From NCBI GenBank assembly GCA_016801845.1, contig CM028923.1, forward strand, positions 17,964,679 through 18,028,678: a stretch of DNA of 64,000 bases, written 5' to 3'. Source of the DNA: Polydactylus sextarius (taxonomy: Eukaryota > Chordata > Actinopteri > Polynemidae). Shown one piece after another: positions 36,860 through 47,639 of the stretch. The position numbers and the translations under genes are program-made. Under the pieces are notes generated by a model. It was not told the origin of the DNA, did not search any database, and saw only the letters and a list, made by a program, of their open reading frames with translations. Positions within the stretch are counted from its first letter, which is position 1. Each line of letters starts with the position of its first letter.

Positions 36860-36970
36860 GTCGTTAGTTAGTTAGTTGGTTAGCTCGATATAAGCGGAAC
36901 TAAGGTTTTGTGGACATGTTTGACTCGGACTGTTTATCTTGTCCGTCCCCGTAAGTATTCCGTCAAAAAA

Positions 36971-38123
36971 ATGGCGGAGTATGCGAATATCGTCCGAAGG
37001 GCTTTGGGACAGTTGGGAGGTCACGGTGGAATCCGGGGTTTCCTTCTTCAGTTGTTCAGGTCAGTTAAATAAATAGTTGAATAATTTAAACCACGGAGGG
37101 CGGATGTACAGCTGTTTTATTAGACAGGAAAAAAGAACAGGTCCGAGTCGTCTCCACACAGCTTTGCGTGTCTAGTGTAGTGTTGGTATCATCTCCTCAA
37201 TCTATAGGTACAGTCTTTTATTTAAACCTGTAAAACCACGTATTTGTGCCACATGTAATATCTGCACACTTCTGATGCTTTCACGCGAACGGTTCGTGAC
37301 ACCAAACTACATTTGAAATGTAGTCAATTTTGAGTCCAAGCTCTGTTTGTTTAAATTAAACTCGCTATACATTGTGAGTCAATTGTAATGTAAGAACATG
37401 AAAGTTTCGTGATAAATTCGTCACACAAATAATTCAGCATTAATGTGTATATCAGCAGCATACCACTTCATATGCGCTTGAGTTGAGGTTATTTGCTAAT
37501 GGTGCTAATAGTTAAGTGCTAATAAACAACAGTGTTTGAGCAGTTAACATCGCTGTTATCGCTTCGTTTTCAGGGTAAATGATGTGAAGACAGGAGCTCT
37601 GGTCGGTGTGGATAAATATGGGAACAAATACTATGAGGACACGAAGCACTACTTCTTTGGTGACTACAGACTCTAATCACTCACAAATCTGTCACAGACG
37701 AACACTAAGAGAACTGACATGTTTGTTTTTGCCTATTTTAGGACGTCATCGCTGGGTCATCTACACCACAGAGATGAACGGAAAGAAGACCCTATGGGAG
37801 GTGGACGGTAGCATGGTGCCTGCTGAATGGTATCACTTTGAGTTTAATATAGAAATAATACAGACAACCACTACAGAGCTTAATGTAAGCATTTTCCTTC
37901 ACTTAAAATCCTCTGTCCCCCTCTTTGCGGTTTTTTCTTCAGGCATCGATGGCTGCACTGTATGACAGATGACCCCCCCACCACTCACCCACCAGAGCCC
38001 AAGAAGTTCCTTGCTGAGGTTCACCAGTTTAACGTGAGCGGGTCCCCTGAACAGTATGTTCCATACTCCACCACCCCCAAGAAGATCCATGAGTGGATTC
38101 CACCCAAAGCCGGAGTTCAGTGA
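36971..38123 (+). CDS. ndufa12: NADH:ubiquinone oxidoreductase subunit A12 (four exons)
   Basis: This is an accessory subunit (B17.2) of mitochondrial respiratory complex I, on the matrix side of the peripheral arm. It contributes to assembly and stability, not to catalysis. Exons: 36971-37059, 37574-37659, 37742-37829, 37943-38123. All junctions are GT-AG and phases agree; total 444 nt, 147 residues plus stop (human 145). The protein starts [20 protein letters not shown]. It contains [20 protein letters not shown], the invariant core [33 protein letters not shown] and the end [12 protein letters not shown]. No cleavable presequence is expected in this family. The ATG is preceded by an A-run and is the only start that keeps the conserved MA-x-Y N-terminus. 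Introns are 514, 82 and 113 nt. No damage is seen. Confidence 0.97.
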
Positions 38124-38206
38124 ACTCTGGACTGCACGTCATTTGCACCCTGTAAATTATGGTCTCCTGCCACTGTAACCAATGTCTTCTGAATAATAAT
38201 AATAAT

Positions 38207-38212
38207 AATAAA
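38207..38212 (+). terminator. ndufa12: ndufa12 polyadenylation signal (AATAAA)
   Basis: AATAAA terminates an AAT-repeat run 84 bases after the stop codon. A T-rich and GT-rich stretch follows. Confidence 0.65.
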
Positions 38213-39980
38213 AAAAATCTCTACACAAGATGTTAATGGCTGTGGCAGTGTTTACATTAAATTCGGTTTGACAGTAGCATTAGAGGTTTGCAAGAAGTTA
38301 AAACAAGGTATAGAACATCAGTGATACAATAAGATTTTTCTGATTTATACTTGTTTATGGAGAAATGGCACTGGATTCTAAGTGGTTGATAGGTTTATGA
38401 ATAACTTTATATGGGCTTTAACGCTCTAATAACACTGACACATGCCTTGCATACAGCTCAACCTATGTGTTTGTATCTTAATGGGCCCTTGTGGACACAG
38501 TTACTATTGTTACACAGATGAATTCTGTTCTGAATGAAACAGTGAATGACATTACTTATAATAGAAATTTAATTTTGTCTGATATGAATTTATCTTGCTC
38601 CTGTTTTTGATTGACTTTTCACCAATTAAAATAAAAGTTATAATAGAGAATAGTTGGGAGCAGGAGCAGTGTGACTCACAGATGCATCTGAAATTTACTG
38701 GAAACAAGTAGTTATCAGTAAGTAAGCTAGATTTTTCATTAAGCTTCAATATTTGGACCTATGCAGCATGTTATTTCTCTAATTGTTATTAATTATGTTA
38801 TTTTCTTGGCGAACTGACCCATTGCTTTGTGCGTAAAATTACAGAAAATGGTGGAAAATACTCATTGTAATTTCCCAGTCTCATTCAAGTTACAAGTCAC
38901 ACTGTCGAAAATCATGTAAAACAATATTTAGTCAACATTATTGTCCATTAGGATGAATGCTGTGTGCTTATAAAATGATAAAGAGCCAATGTCTTCCTAC
39001 AGCACAGACTGAGCTCACTGCACTCTGTTAATCTGTAGGATTACACTGAGCTGAGGGGAAGTTGCTACATGCAGCATTTCACACTGAGGTGTTTGTAGAG
39101 TCTCCAAGAGCCGACAACAGCGATTAGACATTCCCGTACAGCCCACACATGACTCAGTTCCTGTCAGGACCAGGAGTCTGATGAAGGACAGAGAACGAAG
39201 AGGTTTGTGCAAGATTTATTTCTTCTTCTTTCCGAAATGTGATGGTTTGTAAAGAGACATATTTTTTTTCAGTTTGGTTTGGACAAATTTTGGTTTTAAA
39301 GTCTTGAAATTTCACATATAAACCAAGAATGAAACTTTCAGTGAGGCAAGAGACGTGTTTACAAGTTAAACACACTGAGTGTAGTGAGTGTCACCTTCAT
39401 CAAGGTTATGATAAAGATTTTGTTTCTTAAAAGGTGTTTTTACCTTTGACTCCACCAGATTTAGATTATTAATAGAACATTTATTGATACATTCTATTTG
39501 GAACAACCAGTGTTTTATAAGATAATAAAATTATCATCTACTTTATAAGTTCCAACACTTCACAACTAATATTAATTATAGACATTTCTGTCTTACTAGA
39601 TTCTGTATTTTTCAATGAGGACATTTTTTTCGTTTTTTCTTTTTACTGGGTTCCTGAAAAAAACATGTCAAGGTTAGCTGTCTTATATTTCTACAGATTT
39701 CTAAGATACATGCAGTATATAACATAACTGTAAGGTGAACTGAATGACATTAGTATGTGTTCACGCAGCAAGCGAACATTTTGTCCTTGATATTGGAAAA
39801 GCAGGAAAAATGTGAGGATGTGATGTTCGGCATGTCTCCAACACTGCAACTCAAACTGTGTCCCTGTGTTGGGACTCATCAGAACCAAACGTGTCCAATG
39901 AAGGGAAAACTGGTAACAGGAACATGGCTTAGTCAAGGCTCAGTGCTGTACAGTTTAGGGTGTCCATAATGACCCATCTA
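38213..39980. other. intergenic, nothing recognised
   Basis: AT-rich sequence without a supported gene. Short open frames on both strands have no recognisable features. Confidence 0.5.
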
Positions 39981-39984
39981 AATC

Positions 39985-41025
39985 CTCCTACAACGGGCAA
40001 CAGAAGGTGGCCTGGTCTGATCATGTGGATTGCCAGGTGTGTGTGCATCACTTACTTGGGGAAGACATGGCACCGGAAGGCATTATGTAGAAGGTAAGCT
40101 GGTGCAGGCAGTGTGATACTCTGGACAATGTTCTGGGTATGTGTTGGACGCATACCACCTACCAAAGCATTGTTACAGACCAAGTCTAGCCTTCATGGAA
40201 ACAGTTTTAACAAATGGCAGTGGCCTCTTTCAGCAGGATAATGCTCCTGCCAAAGTGCCAAACATCTCGCCCATAGAGACATACAGAAACCGCCCAAATG
40301 TATAAAACCAAAAAGAGTAGTTACTCATAAAATCCTAATTAAGATTAATACAGCTACCATAATAGAGTCAAAACGAAATGATTGAATGTGGAATATTAAG
40401 TAATGGTATCCATCAGCCTGGTTCCTCAACACGCAACAAATGTTTGAGACCAAGGGAAGACATTTGTTGAAATTGATACTGATCAACATTGAACAACAAA
40501 TCGTTTTATTGCAATTGTTGATACAAGTACGAAAGAGGAACAGTGTTTCCTCTTTTGTGGCGGTGTTGTTGTGGAAGGAATGCTACCAGCAAAGTGAGAT
40601 TGCAGAAATGAGGTAATTCTAGCAGACCAATCACAGCTCTACGGTGTCCGTGCGATCTCCAACTTCTCCACCTTCAGACAGGCTACACAACGGTGCAGAG
40701 GGCTCTGCATGTCTACGGATACGGATAAGCATAATGTAGTTGTTCCTGTTTTCTTCCTGGAGTTGGTCTTTCATTGTCACCAAGTGTGCTCACAGTGGGC
40801 ACTGTTTAGTTATTCCATTCTGAAATGTGAAGTGCTTTGAGATAAATGTTTTTATGATTTAGTGCTACACAAATAAACCTGACTTGACTTGACAGTGGTG
40901 ATTTGAGGATGGTTTGAGGAACAAAAAAAAAAAAAAAAAAAAAAACTCCTTTTTTTGACAACTCCAAATCCCCTATATCTCAATCCAATTGGGCATCTGC
41001 AGGATATACCTGACAGACAAGTACA
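39985..41025 (+). mobile_element. Tc1-like transposon fossil, split by a LINE tail
   Basis: The left part (about 39985-40260) includes GGTGGCCTGGTCTGATCATG, GGAAGACATGGCACCGGAAG, TGATACTCTGGACAATGTTC, TTACAGACCAAG and GGCCTCTTTCAGCAGGATAA. The right part (about 40905-41025) resumes with GATGGTTTGAGGAACA and TCTCAATCCAATTGGGCATC. These read as successive parts of a Tc1/mariner-type transposase coding sequence. It is heavily decayed. Confidence 0.7.
40740..40897 (+). mobile_element. truncated LINE tail inserted in the Tc1-like fossil
   Basis: GAAGTGCTTTGAGATAAATG, then TTAGTGCTACACAAATAAAC and a CTGACTTGACTTGAC repeat ending form a typical fish LINE 3' tail. The Tc1-like reading frame resumes just after it. 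The left boundary of the insert (somewhere after 40265) is not defined. Confidence 0.6.
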
Positions 41026-43020
41026 TCTTCAGATTATTGTTGTTTCAGTGGTTAGAATCTTGTTTTTCTACTTTCAGGTCTTGCAGGTGTGAAATGAGGA
41101 GGCTCACTATTTCATACCTTTTTCCTAGAGAGGACAGTTTGGAGGATGAAGAAGAAAAAGGAGGAGGAGCAGAAAGTCACCTTAATGTAAGTTTCAGTAC
41201 ACACTATTTGTGTAATACCACTTCAAATCCAAGAGGGGGGGGTGTTCACGTTCGGTTATGTAAGAGAGAGGAGCTGAAAGGCCATCTTGACTCAGAGAAC
41301 ATCAGTTTCTCTTCACCACAGTCCACACACCGCAAAAACGAATTAAGACCAATAAGGCTGTAACAGATCAGAGTTAACTCTCATTAACTTGAGTCTGACT
41401 TTTATCATCAGTGAGTGACTGATGACTGATGGTGTCCCTGCTGTTTGTCTACATCTCACATTAGCTGTCATGTGGTGTCTGTAAAGTAACAGCTCGGTTT
41501 GTAGCGGTGCAAGCTGGGCACCAGGATGAGTTTAGGGAGGCTCGTCTTGTTGTGGAGACTCAGTCCCAACAGTGCGTCACCTTCTCCCTTCTGATCTCTT
41601 CTTTTTAACGTCTGTCTCCTCCTAGCCTCTCTTCTCCTCGTGTCAGTCATGTCTGATATTTTGTCCGAGTTATTTCATCTCTCTTGCATTATTATTTCTT
41701 TCTATATTATTATATTATCTGTGTGTATGTGCATCCTTCAAATGTTTGTTTGAGTCCCCTGAATATTTAAGACAATGCCCCACTTCTATTCCCAAGTGCC
41801 TTTTTAGTCCATGTTCAAAAATATGAATTTATCTTTTCCAATTAAAAAATAATGTCACTTTGTTTTTCATATTCCCATTAATACAATCTCACATATAAAC
41901 CATGATATAAATGATTATTAAGATAAAAACGCATTAAGATAAATATAAATAAAAGAGTAAAAATGGAAAGTTTGGTGAATGTAACTGAGGAATGTAAATG
42001 AGGAATATACCATTCAGCTTTGGCAAACAAAGTTCACAAGTATGTTTTAGTATGTATTATGGGATGTTTCTGTCTGCTGTGTGTTACATAATGTGTCTTC
42101 AATTGTGCCAGTGGTGAATTTTTTAATGTTACGGCAGCAATAGCATTTTGAACTGTCAAATATAAAGCTAATACACATATTAGTAAGAAAACATGCACAA
42201 AAGTATAAAGTTAAGTGAAGTCTTTTGTGTATGTTTTGTGTGTCCAAACAACAATGTCTGCACAAATACACAAAGTACTTACTTCTGTTAACTTGAGAAA
42301 AATGTAGACATTTTTGCTATGTTTTATAAGAAAAAGTGCAGTTTTAGCAAATGATGTTAATCATGACTGGAATTTCACATAGGTGAAACCACTGTTTAAA
42401 CACTAGGAAAATACATAATGTAGCTGCTGAGTTTCAGAATAAGTTTCGACCCTATGGCAAATTGCATCCAGTATTATCTTGACATTTTACAACAAAACAA
42501 AACTGAATACAACAAAAATCTTTGTCCCAAAACCTACTGGTTGTTGTAATAAGTCATAATGTTTATTAAAGAAGAAGAAAACAACAACTATGGTTTCTTT
42601 TTTTTAAATATATTTTTAAATAATGCAGTATATAATATTATGACTCTGGGCTCTATATTCCCTTACTTATCCCACCCTGTCCCTACACATATACACACAT
42701 ACTCTGTAAGTCCAGCCCCTGTTTTTTGCCAGCAAAGTGTGTCCATGTGCAGCTGGAGGATGACTGATAGCATCAGATAAATGACTGGTTCTTTTAAGAT
42801 AGTCTGTTTTCCCCAGTGAAGGGGGCAGACGTGTGTCAGAACAGCCCAGCCCAGAACAGGAGGATAGCTTGAGAACGCACCATTAAAACAAAGTGGTGCA
42901 GTGCAGGTTGGGAATTGGAGGTGCTGCTGGTCTGAACCTGACTGCTGCTTACCCAGGAGGAAAAATTTCACAAGAAGAGCTTTACACATTCCTCCTCCTC
43001 CCTTTGACAGTTAGTCATAA
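41025..43020. other. intergenic, no supported gene
   Basis: A 58-bp purine-rich segment (41129-41186) has a good-looking acceptor and donor but no recognisable protein. The rest is AT-rich. Confidence 0.4.
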
Positions 43021-43053
43021 TTGGCACTTGGAGGGGGCAGTCAGAGTTGTGTG

Positions 43054-43170
43054 ATGTGCAGGGGTCTGCTGGGGCTGCTGCTCTGCATGTTCTTTGACCT
43101 CTGGACTGTGAGGAAGAGGAAACATGAGGAAGAATTACAGCGCAATCCCACTCATCTATGTGACAGAGGT
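43054..43170 (+). CDS. possible small exon with signal-anchor-like peptide, unrecognised
   Basis: An acceptor-like CCTCCTCCCTTTGACAG precedes it, and a donor-like GTAGTG follows at about 43171. Between them, an ATG at 43054 opens MCRGLLGLLLCMFFDLWTVR, then a basic and acidic tail. The first residues would form a single hydrophobic segment. From position it could be an alternative first exon of the next gene, perhaps tmcc3, but I do not recognise the sequence. It could equally be chance. Confidence 0.2.
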
Positions 43171-43199
43171 AGTGTATGCACTAATTTAAATCTACATGA

Positions 43200-45035
43200 A
43201 TGAACAATTCTGAAGAATTACATGTAATCAGCTGTGTTCTGCTGCTCTCATGATGTCAATATTTGCCCGGATCATGACTTTATGTGACATAAAAAAGGTG
43301 AATTTGTTTACAACAATGTGCTGGTTATGAACCAAGATTGTGACAGGTCATGTGGTTTTCTTAATGACATCTGTGTCATTTACTTGTTATCCTGGTTTCT
43401 ATGAAGAGAGGTAATAAGTAAGTAAGCAAACCTTTATTTCTATAGCACTAATAAAGAAAGTCGGTCAAAGGTTGAATCAGACAAGTTTCACCATGTCTTT
43501 CTATCTGTCTGCATGTATCAGAGTGAAACATGTGATTGGCCTCTGAAGTTTCAGGAATGCACACTTGTTTTCATTTTCACCTCCTGAAAACTTCCCTTTA
43601 GTGGAGGACGTGGCTTCTTCTGATTATCTGTCCATTCAGATTTAATTACTGATTTTTAAATTTTATCTAAATTTTTGTGAATGTGTGCATAATGTAGTTT
43701 AGATCATGCACAACAAATGCTGTAAAAAATATTGTTATGTAAGCCATCCATGCGGTAATGGGACTCTTCCTGTCAGTCCACTAACAAGGAAATGGTTGAA
43801 GGAAGAAGCAGCAGATTTTATTTTTATCTTGATCATCCTCCTTGAGGTCTCAACTCTGTATAAATTCTCCATCTCATGCTGTTAAATTCTCAGCACAGCA
43901 ACTGTCAGCTGTGGTCACCTTCCATTCATTTACCATGGTAACCACTGCATATACATATCATTCAAGACCTGCAGCATTCATGTTCTTTCTCATTAAACTG
44001 CGAGTGTTTCACTCATAACAGAGGTTATGTCTCAGAAAACATTGCAGTGTAAAATGTCAACAATTTATGTGCTGATACATCATTTTGGAATGAGGCATGG
44101 CATGCGTGTCTTCCTGTGCTTTTATCGTCCTGCAATCAAGAAAAGAATCTGCAGCATGAAGAGGTTTGCAGGTTCTCACCTTCAAGAGCAGTAGTTCAAA
44201 CAGCAGAGAGGAAATGTTTTGCAAATGGCTGCTTTTGTTGGTATTTAGCATCATTGTTCAAGCTGTGTAAGTGTTGGTTTGTTGCTTTATATCAAATTGA
44301 TATATTTTAGCATCTGATGTATGGAGTTAGCACAGATCTTTGTTGATCCGATGTCTTTTGGTGTTTAGTGGAAGCACATAAACAGCCATGCAATTCTGTA
44401 CAATGCACATAATTCTGGTCACAATTTCAATTTGTCCAGTATGTGGTTAGAATTTATTTGCATTCTTTAAGTCATTTTATTTTAAGTTTTTGTTTACAAA
44501 TTTTAGAGTGTCTTGCCCTTGCTCTCTCAGAAACAGGGAGTTTCTAGAGGTAACTGAGGATTAAAAAAGGGTAAAGTATTGGATGTGGCAGCAATGATGG
44601 CAACAGTGTGATCTTATCTTTTTTTCTGTTAAAACTCAACAGACAACAGTGAAAACACTGTGCCCATGTGCACATTCCCTTCTACGGTGGCCAAGAAGTA
44701 TCAACAAGATGTCATCTTCTATTTGGGGAAAAACAACTGTGATATTTCCTCAGTGTTTCTTACCAAACCTCTACCATGACACCTCTGTCTCTCTCCATCA
44801 CTCTCTCACTTGTTTTTCACTAATACAAACATTTTTAACATTTAATGTGGAAAACTAGTGAGTAGTCCACTAGCTTGATGCTAGCACATACTGGCTAACA
44901 CAATCAGCGATTGCTGTAATTTTAACTCGGCAAACGATCGTTTACCTCAACATGCTTAACATACCCATGTTATACCTTGTTATTATCTTATTTAATAGAC
45001 GACGTGTCATGTCTCATGTGTATATGCTCAGGAGT
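43200..45035. other. intergenic, nothing recognised
   Basis: AT-rich sequence. A short TTTATTTCTATAGCACTA motif (43433-43450) resembles the start of the intron 8 repeat at 28285. Confidence 0.45.
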
Positions 45036-45039
45036 TCAA

Positions 45040-45300
45040 CACTGATAAACACACACATTCCATTCATTTCCTGGAGACTTTCCTGGAAACCGTAGAGTTC
45101 ACTTGCCTAACCTTTATCTAAACCTTACCCTAACCTTAACCAAACCTTAAGTCATGTCTTCACCTTCATTTTTCGTTTTTTAAATCATGGGGGCCTGCTT
45201 TTTGTCCCCACAATGGAGACAGGTACCCACAATGTGAGTGTGTAAACAGGTTTAAGTCCCCATAATGTAGGAAAAACCAGGTACACACACACACAGATGA
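45040..45300. repeat. dispersed repeat, copy 2
   Basis: Same motif series and orientation as 2000-2270, including CCTTTATCTAAACC, AAGTCATGTCTTCACCTT and GTGTAAACAGGTTTAAG, with the ACCCTAACCTTAACC stretch better preserved. Confidence 0.75.
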
Positions 45301-45721
45301 ACACACTCCCTACATCAGTCAGAGCTGGAAAATATGTCGCTTAAATATAACAGAAGCCCTGAAAGATACACTGCAGTGACAAAAGATGCAATGGCACAAG
45401 TAATTTTTTCCACTAGTGTGAGGTCCGGCGGTGCACCGCGGTCACCAGCCTGCTGCTCTTCGATCAGAGTGAGCCTCTGGCGGACGTGTGTGAGATATCT
45501 GGCTAAAAGCAAATATTTAATATGTAAGATCTATGTATATATCAAGATGTAGAGTTATCTAGATATATAGATGGTTTGTCATAGAGCTCTCTGGTAGACT
45601 ATCTCTGGTGGGTCTCTCTCTGAGTCGGTCACACTGCCACCGCACATAAAAATGAAGAAGGTGGAGCTGTATTTACTACAGAACCCCTAAAGGGTTGGAA
45701 AAAAAAAGTTTTTTTTTCCAA

Positions 45722-46239
45722 TGTTTTGCGAGATCTTGCAAAAGTTTCATTTAAGTTGATATACTTCTGAGCCAGTTTAGAGACTGTAAACAAACACAAC
45801 AATGGGATGCATTCACGTGTGGGAAAGGTTCACAGAGTTTTATTTTGAGAATGTAAATGCATTTAAGTTAGAGAATTTTAGGAGACTGTGGCGTGTAGAC
45901 AGCGTAGTGTTTTTAGTACCCCCCAACCCCACCCCATCCCCGCGCCCCGCACGCACGCTCGCCCCCATGGACAGCGACCTGTACAGCTGTAGAATGTGCT
46001 GACGAGAGATGATGAAATACTGTGTATTATTAGTATTTTTATGGTCAAATGAGATTGTGGCGGGCCGCCATAGTCTCGGTAATTAAAGGGAAACACTGCA
46101 ATTGCTCTATGAACCTCCATGAAACTCTATGAACCTCTCTCACGCGTGAATGCAATCCCATTGTTGTGTTTGTTTACAGTCTCTAAACTGACCAGTAAGT
46201 ACATCAACGTACATGAAACTTTGCAAGATCTCGCAAAAC
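45722..46239. repeat. MITE with about 100-bp terminal inverted repeats
   Basis: The left arm (45722-45819) starts GTTTTGCGAGATCTTGCAAA and includes CAGTTTAGAGACTGTAAAC and CACAACAATGGGATG. Its complement forms the right arm (46141-46239) with few differences. The core between them is non-coding and partly C-rich. Related single arms occur at 52038-52131 and 57731-57799. Confidence 0.8.
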
Positions 46240-47639
46240 TTAAGAAAAATCTTACAATTCCAGGAATTCTAAGATTTTTTCTTAGAACGGCGTCACTAAG
46301 AGCTACTTTTAGTCTTAGGATTCTTTGTGAATATGGGCCCTGGAGTCAAAGCCTTAAATGTTAAAAGGGTGCCTGCCTCCTGAGTGGCCACACTTGCTCT
46401 TTTAAACCACCATGTTTCCATGTGAATATGCAAAATGCATCTTTCTGTAAACAAGGAAATATTTGAAGACTGTCATGTAAACTCAAAACTTTTTAAAGAC
46501 GCAAAGGAAAAATCTAAGATTGGGTGATAGAGTGATAATGTGGTGATGTGAAGTGATGGAGACAGGAGGGGAAATTCTAATCTGAGAGAGAGATGCTTCA
46601 TGAACAAAAATGAGATCACTAGCTCAAAACCTTGATTAACTTGGACACTGAGAAATGTTTAATAAGGGTAAGAGGAAGATATGGGAGCAAGACAGACAGA
46701 TGAGGGGGAGGGTGATGAAGGACAAGGTTGGGGGTAATTTTGGGTGGGATTTCTGTGGGAGTTATGTAATCCTTCACTGCTCCACTTACTTAGGCCCAAA
46801 GGACTTGCACAAAAGATAAAAGAAAAAGATAAAAGAAGTTATATCAACAGATGCACACAGCAGTGGATTGCAGTTGTTTGTCTCTATACACAGCTGCATA
46901 CAGATGTATTCCCAAATGACAACAGCACCAAATAAAAACATTATAAACACATTAGAATTTCCACAGTGATATCACAGACATCAAGACATTAGACTGGAGG
47001 CAAAACAGTGAAATATTCAGCATCTTAATGTACGATTCTCCTCATAAAGTACCATCGTTTACCCGTTGCACACTCAGAAGATCTCAGAAGTAAAAGAAAG
47101 GAGGAAGTAAAGATACATCTGTACTGTAGGGTCAGAAATTTTCCTTTCCTGCCTGAGTCCAAGACACAGCAATAACAGGCTCAAATTAACACAACTGTGT
47201 GTCAATTGGTGCGGGGTGTTTCAGTTTCCACCTCTGTCACCTGCTTTTCTCATACCCACATATTTGATGAAGGCATATCAACAGTGAGGTATGGAAACTG
47301 ATATTAGCCTTAATGTACATTTTACTGGCATGGAAGTGACAAACCTACACTGGCAGCAGACGTCAGTTGATATTATGTAGTTGAATTAAGTAGAATTAAA
47401 CTCACTTGTGACTGTGGAAAGAGAGGAATTTGTGATCAGATGAATTTGAATCATATGATAATAATGAAGCAGATTCTCTTGTTAGCTTCTCTTATTAAGT
47501 GTAGGTTAAAAATTGACTATCAATGGATTTTAGATGGTTAGAATAAACACGTAATTTGAGGTAAATATAACAGCCCCTAAAGGGACGTGGAAGGAAAAAG
47601 AAATAGTGTTGAAGAAAAAAAAAAAAAAAAGATGTTTTG
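46240..47639. other. intergenic, nothing firm
   Basis: A possible fragment of another element (46262-46335, with TTCTTTGTGAATATGGGCCC) is followed by ordinary AT-rich sequence. Confidence 0.4.

Larger units (their letters stand above)
35581..36970. other. fgd6-ndufa12 intergenic interval
   Basis: Contains a TG/GC-rich simple repeat (35768-35825) and three TA microsatellites (36388-36471, 36550-36576, 36809-36857). The ndufa12 promoter should lie in the last 110 bases. No trace of an nr2c1-like exon was recognised. Confidence 0.6.

Noticed and set aside
41129..41186. 58-base candidate exon (EDSLEDEEEKGGGAESHLN)
   Set aside because: Acceptor and donor look good, but low-complexity acidic sequence with no partner exon in phase is weak evidence.
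45315..45512. Minus-strand frame with ARYLTHVRQRLTLIEEQQ
   Set aside because: It looks protein-like, but I cannot match it to a family and see no splice sites supporting an exon.
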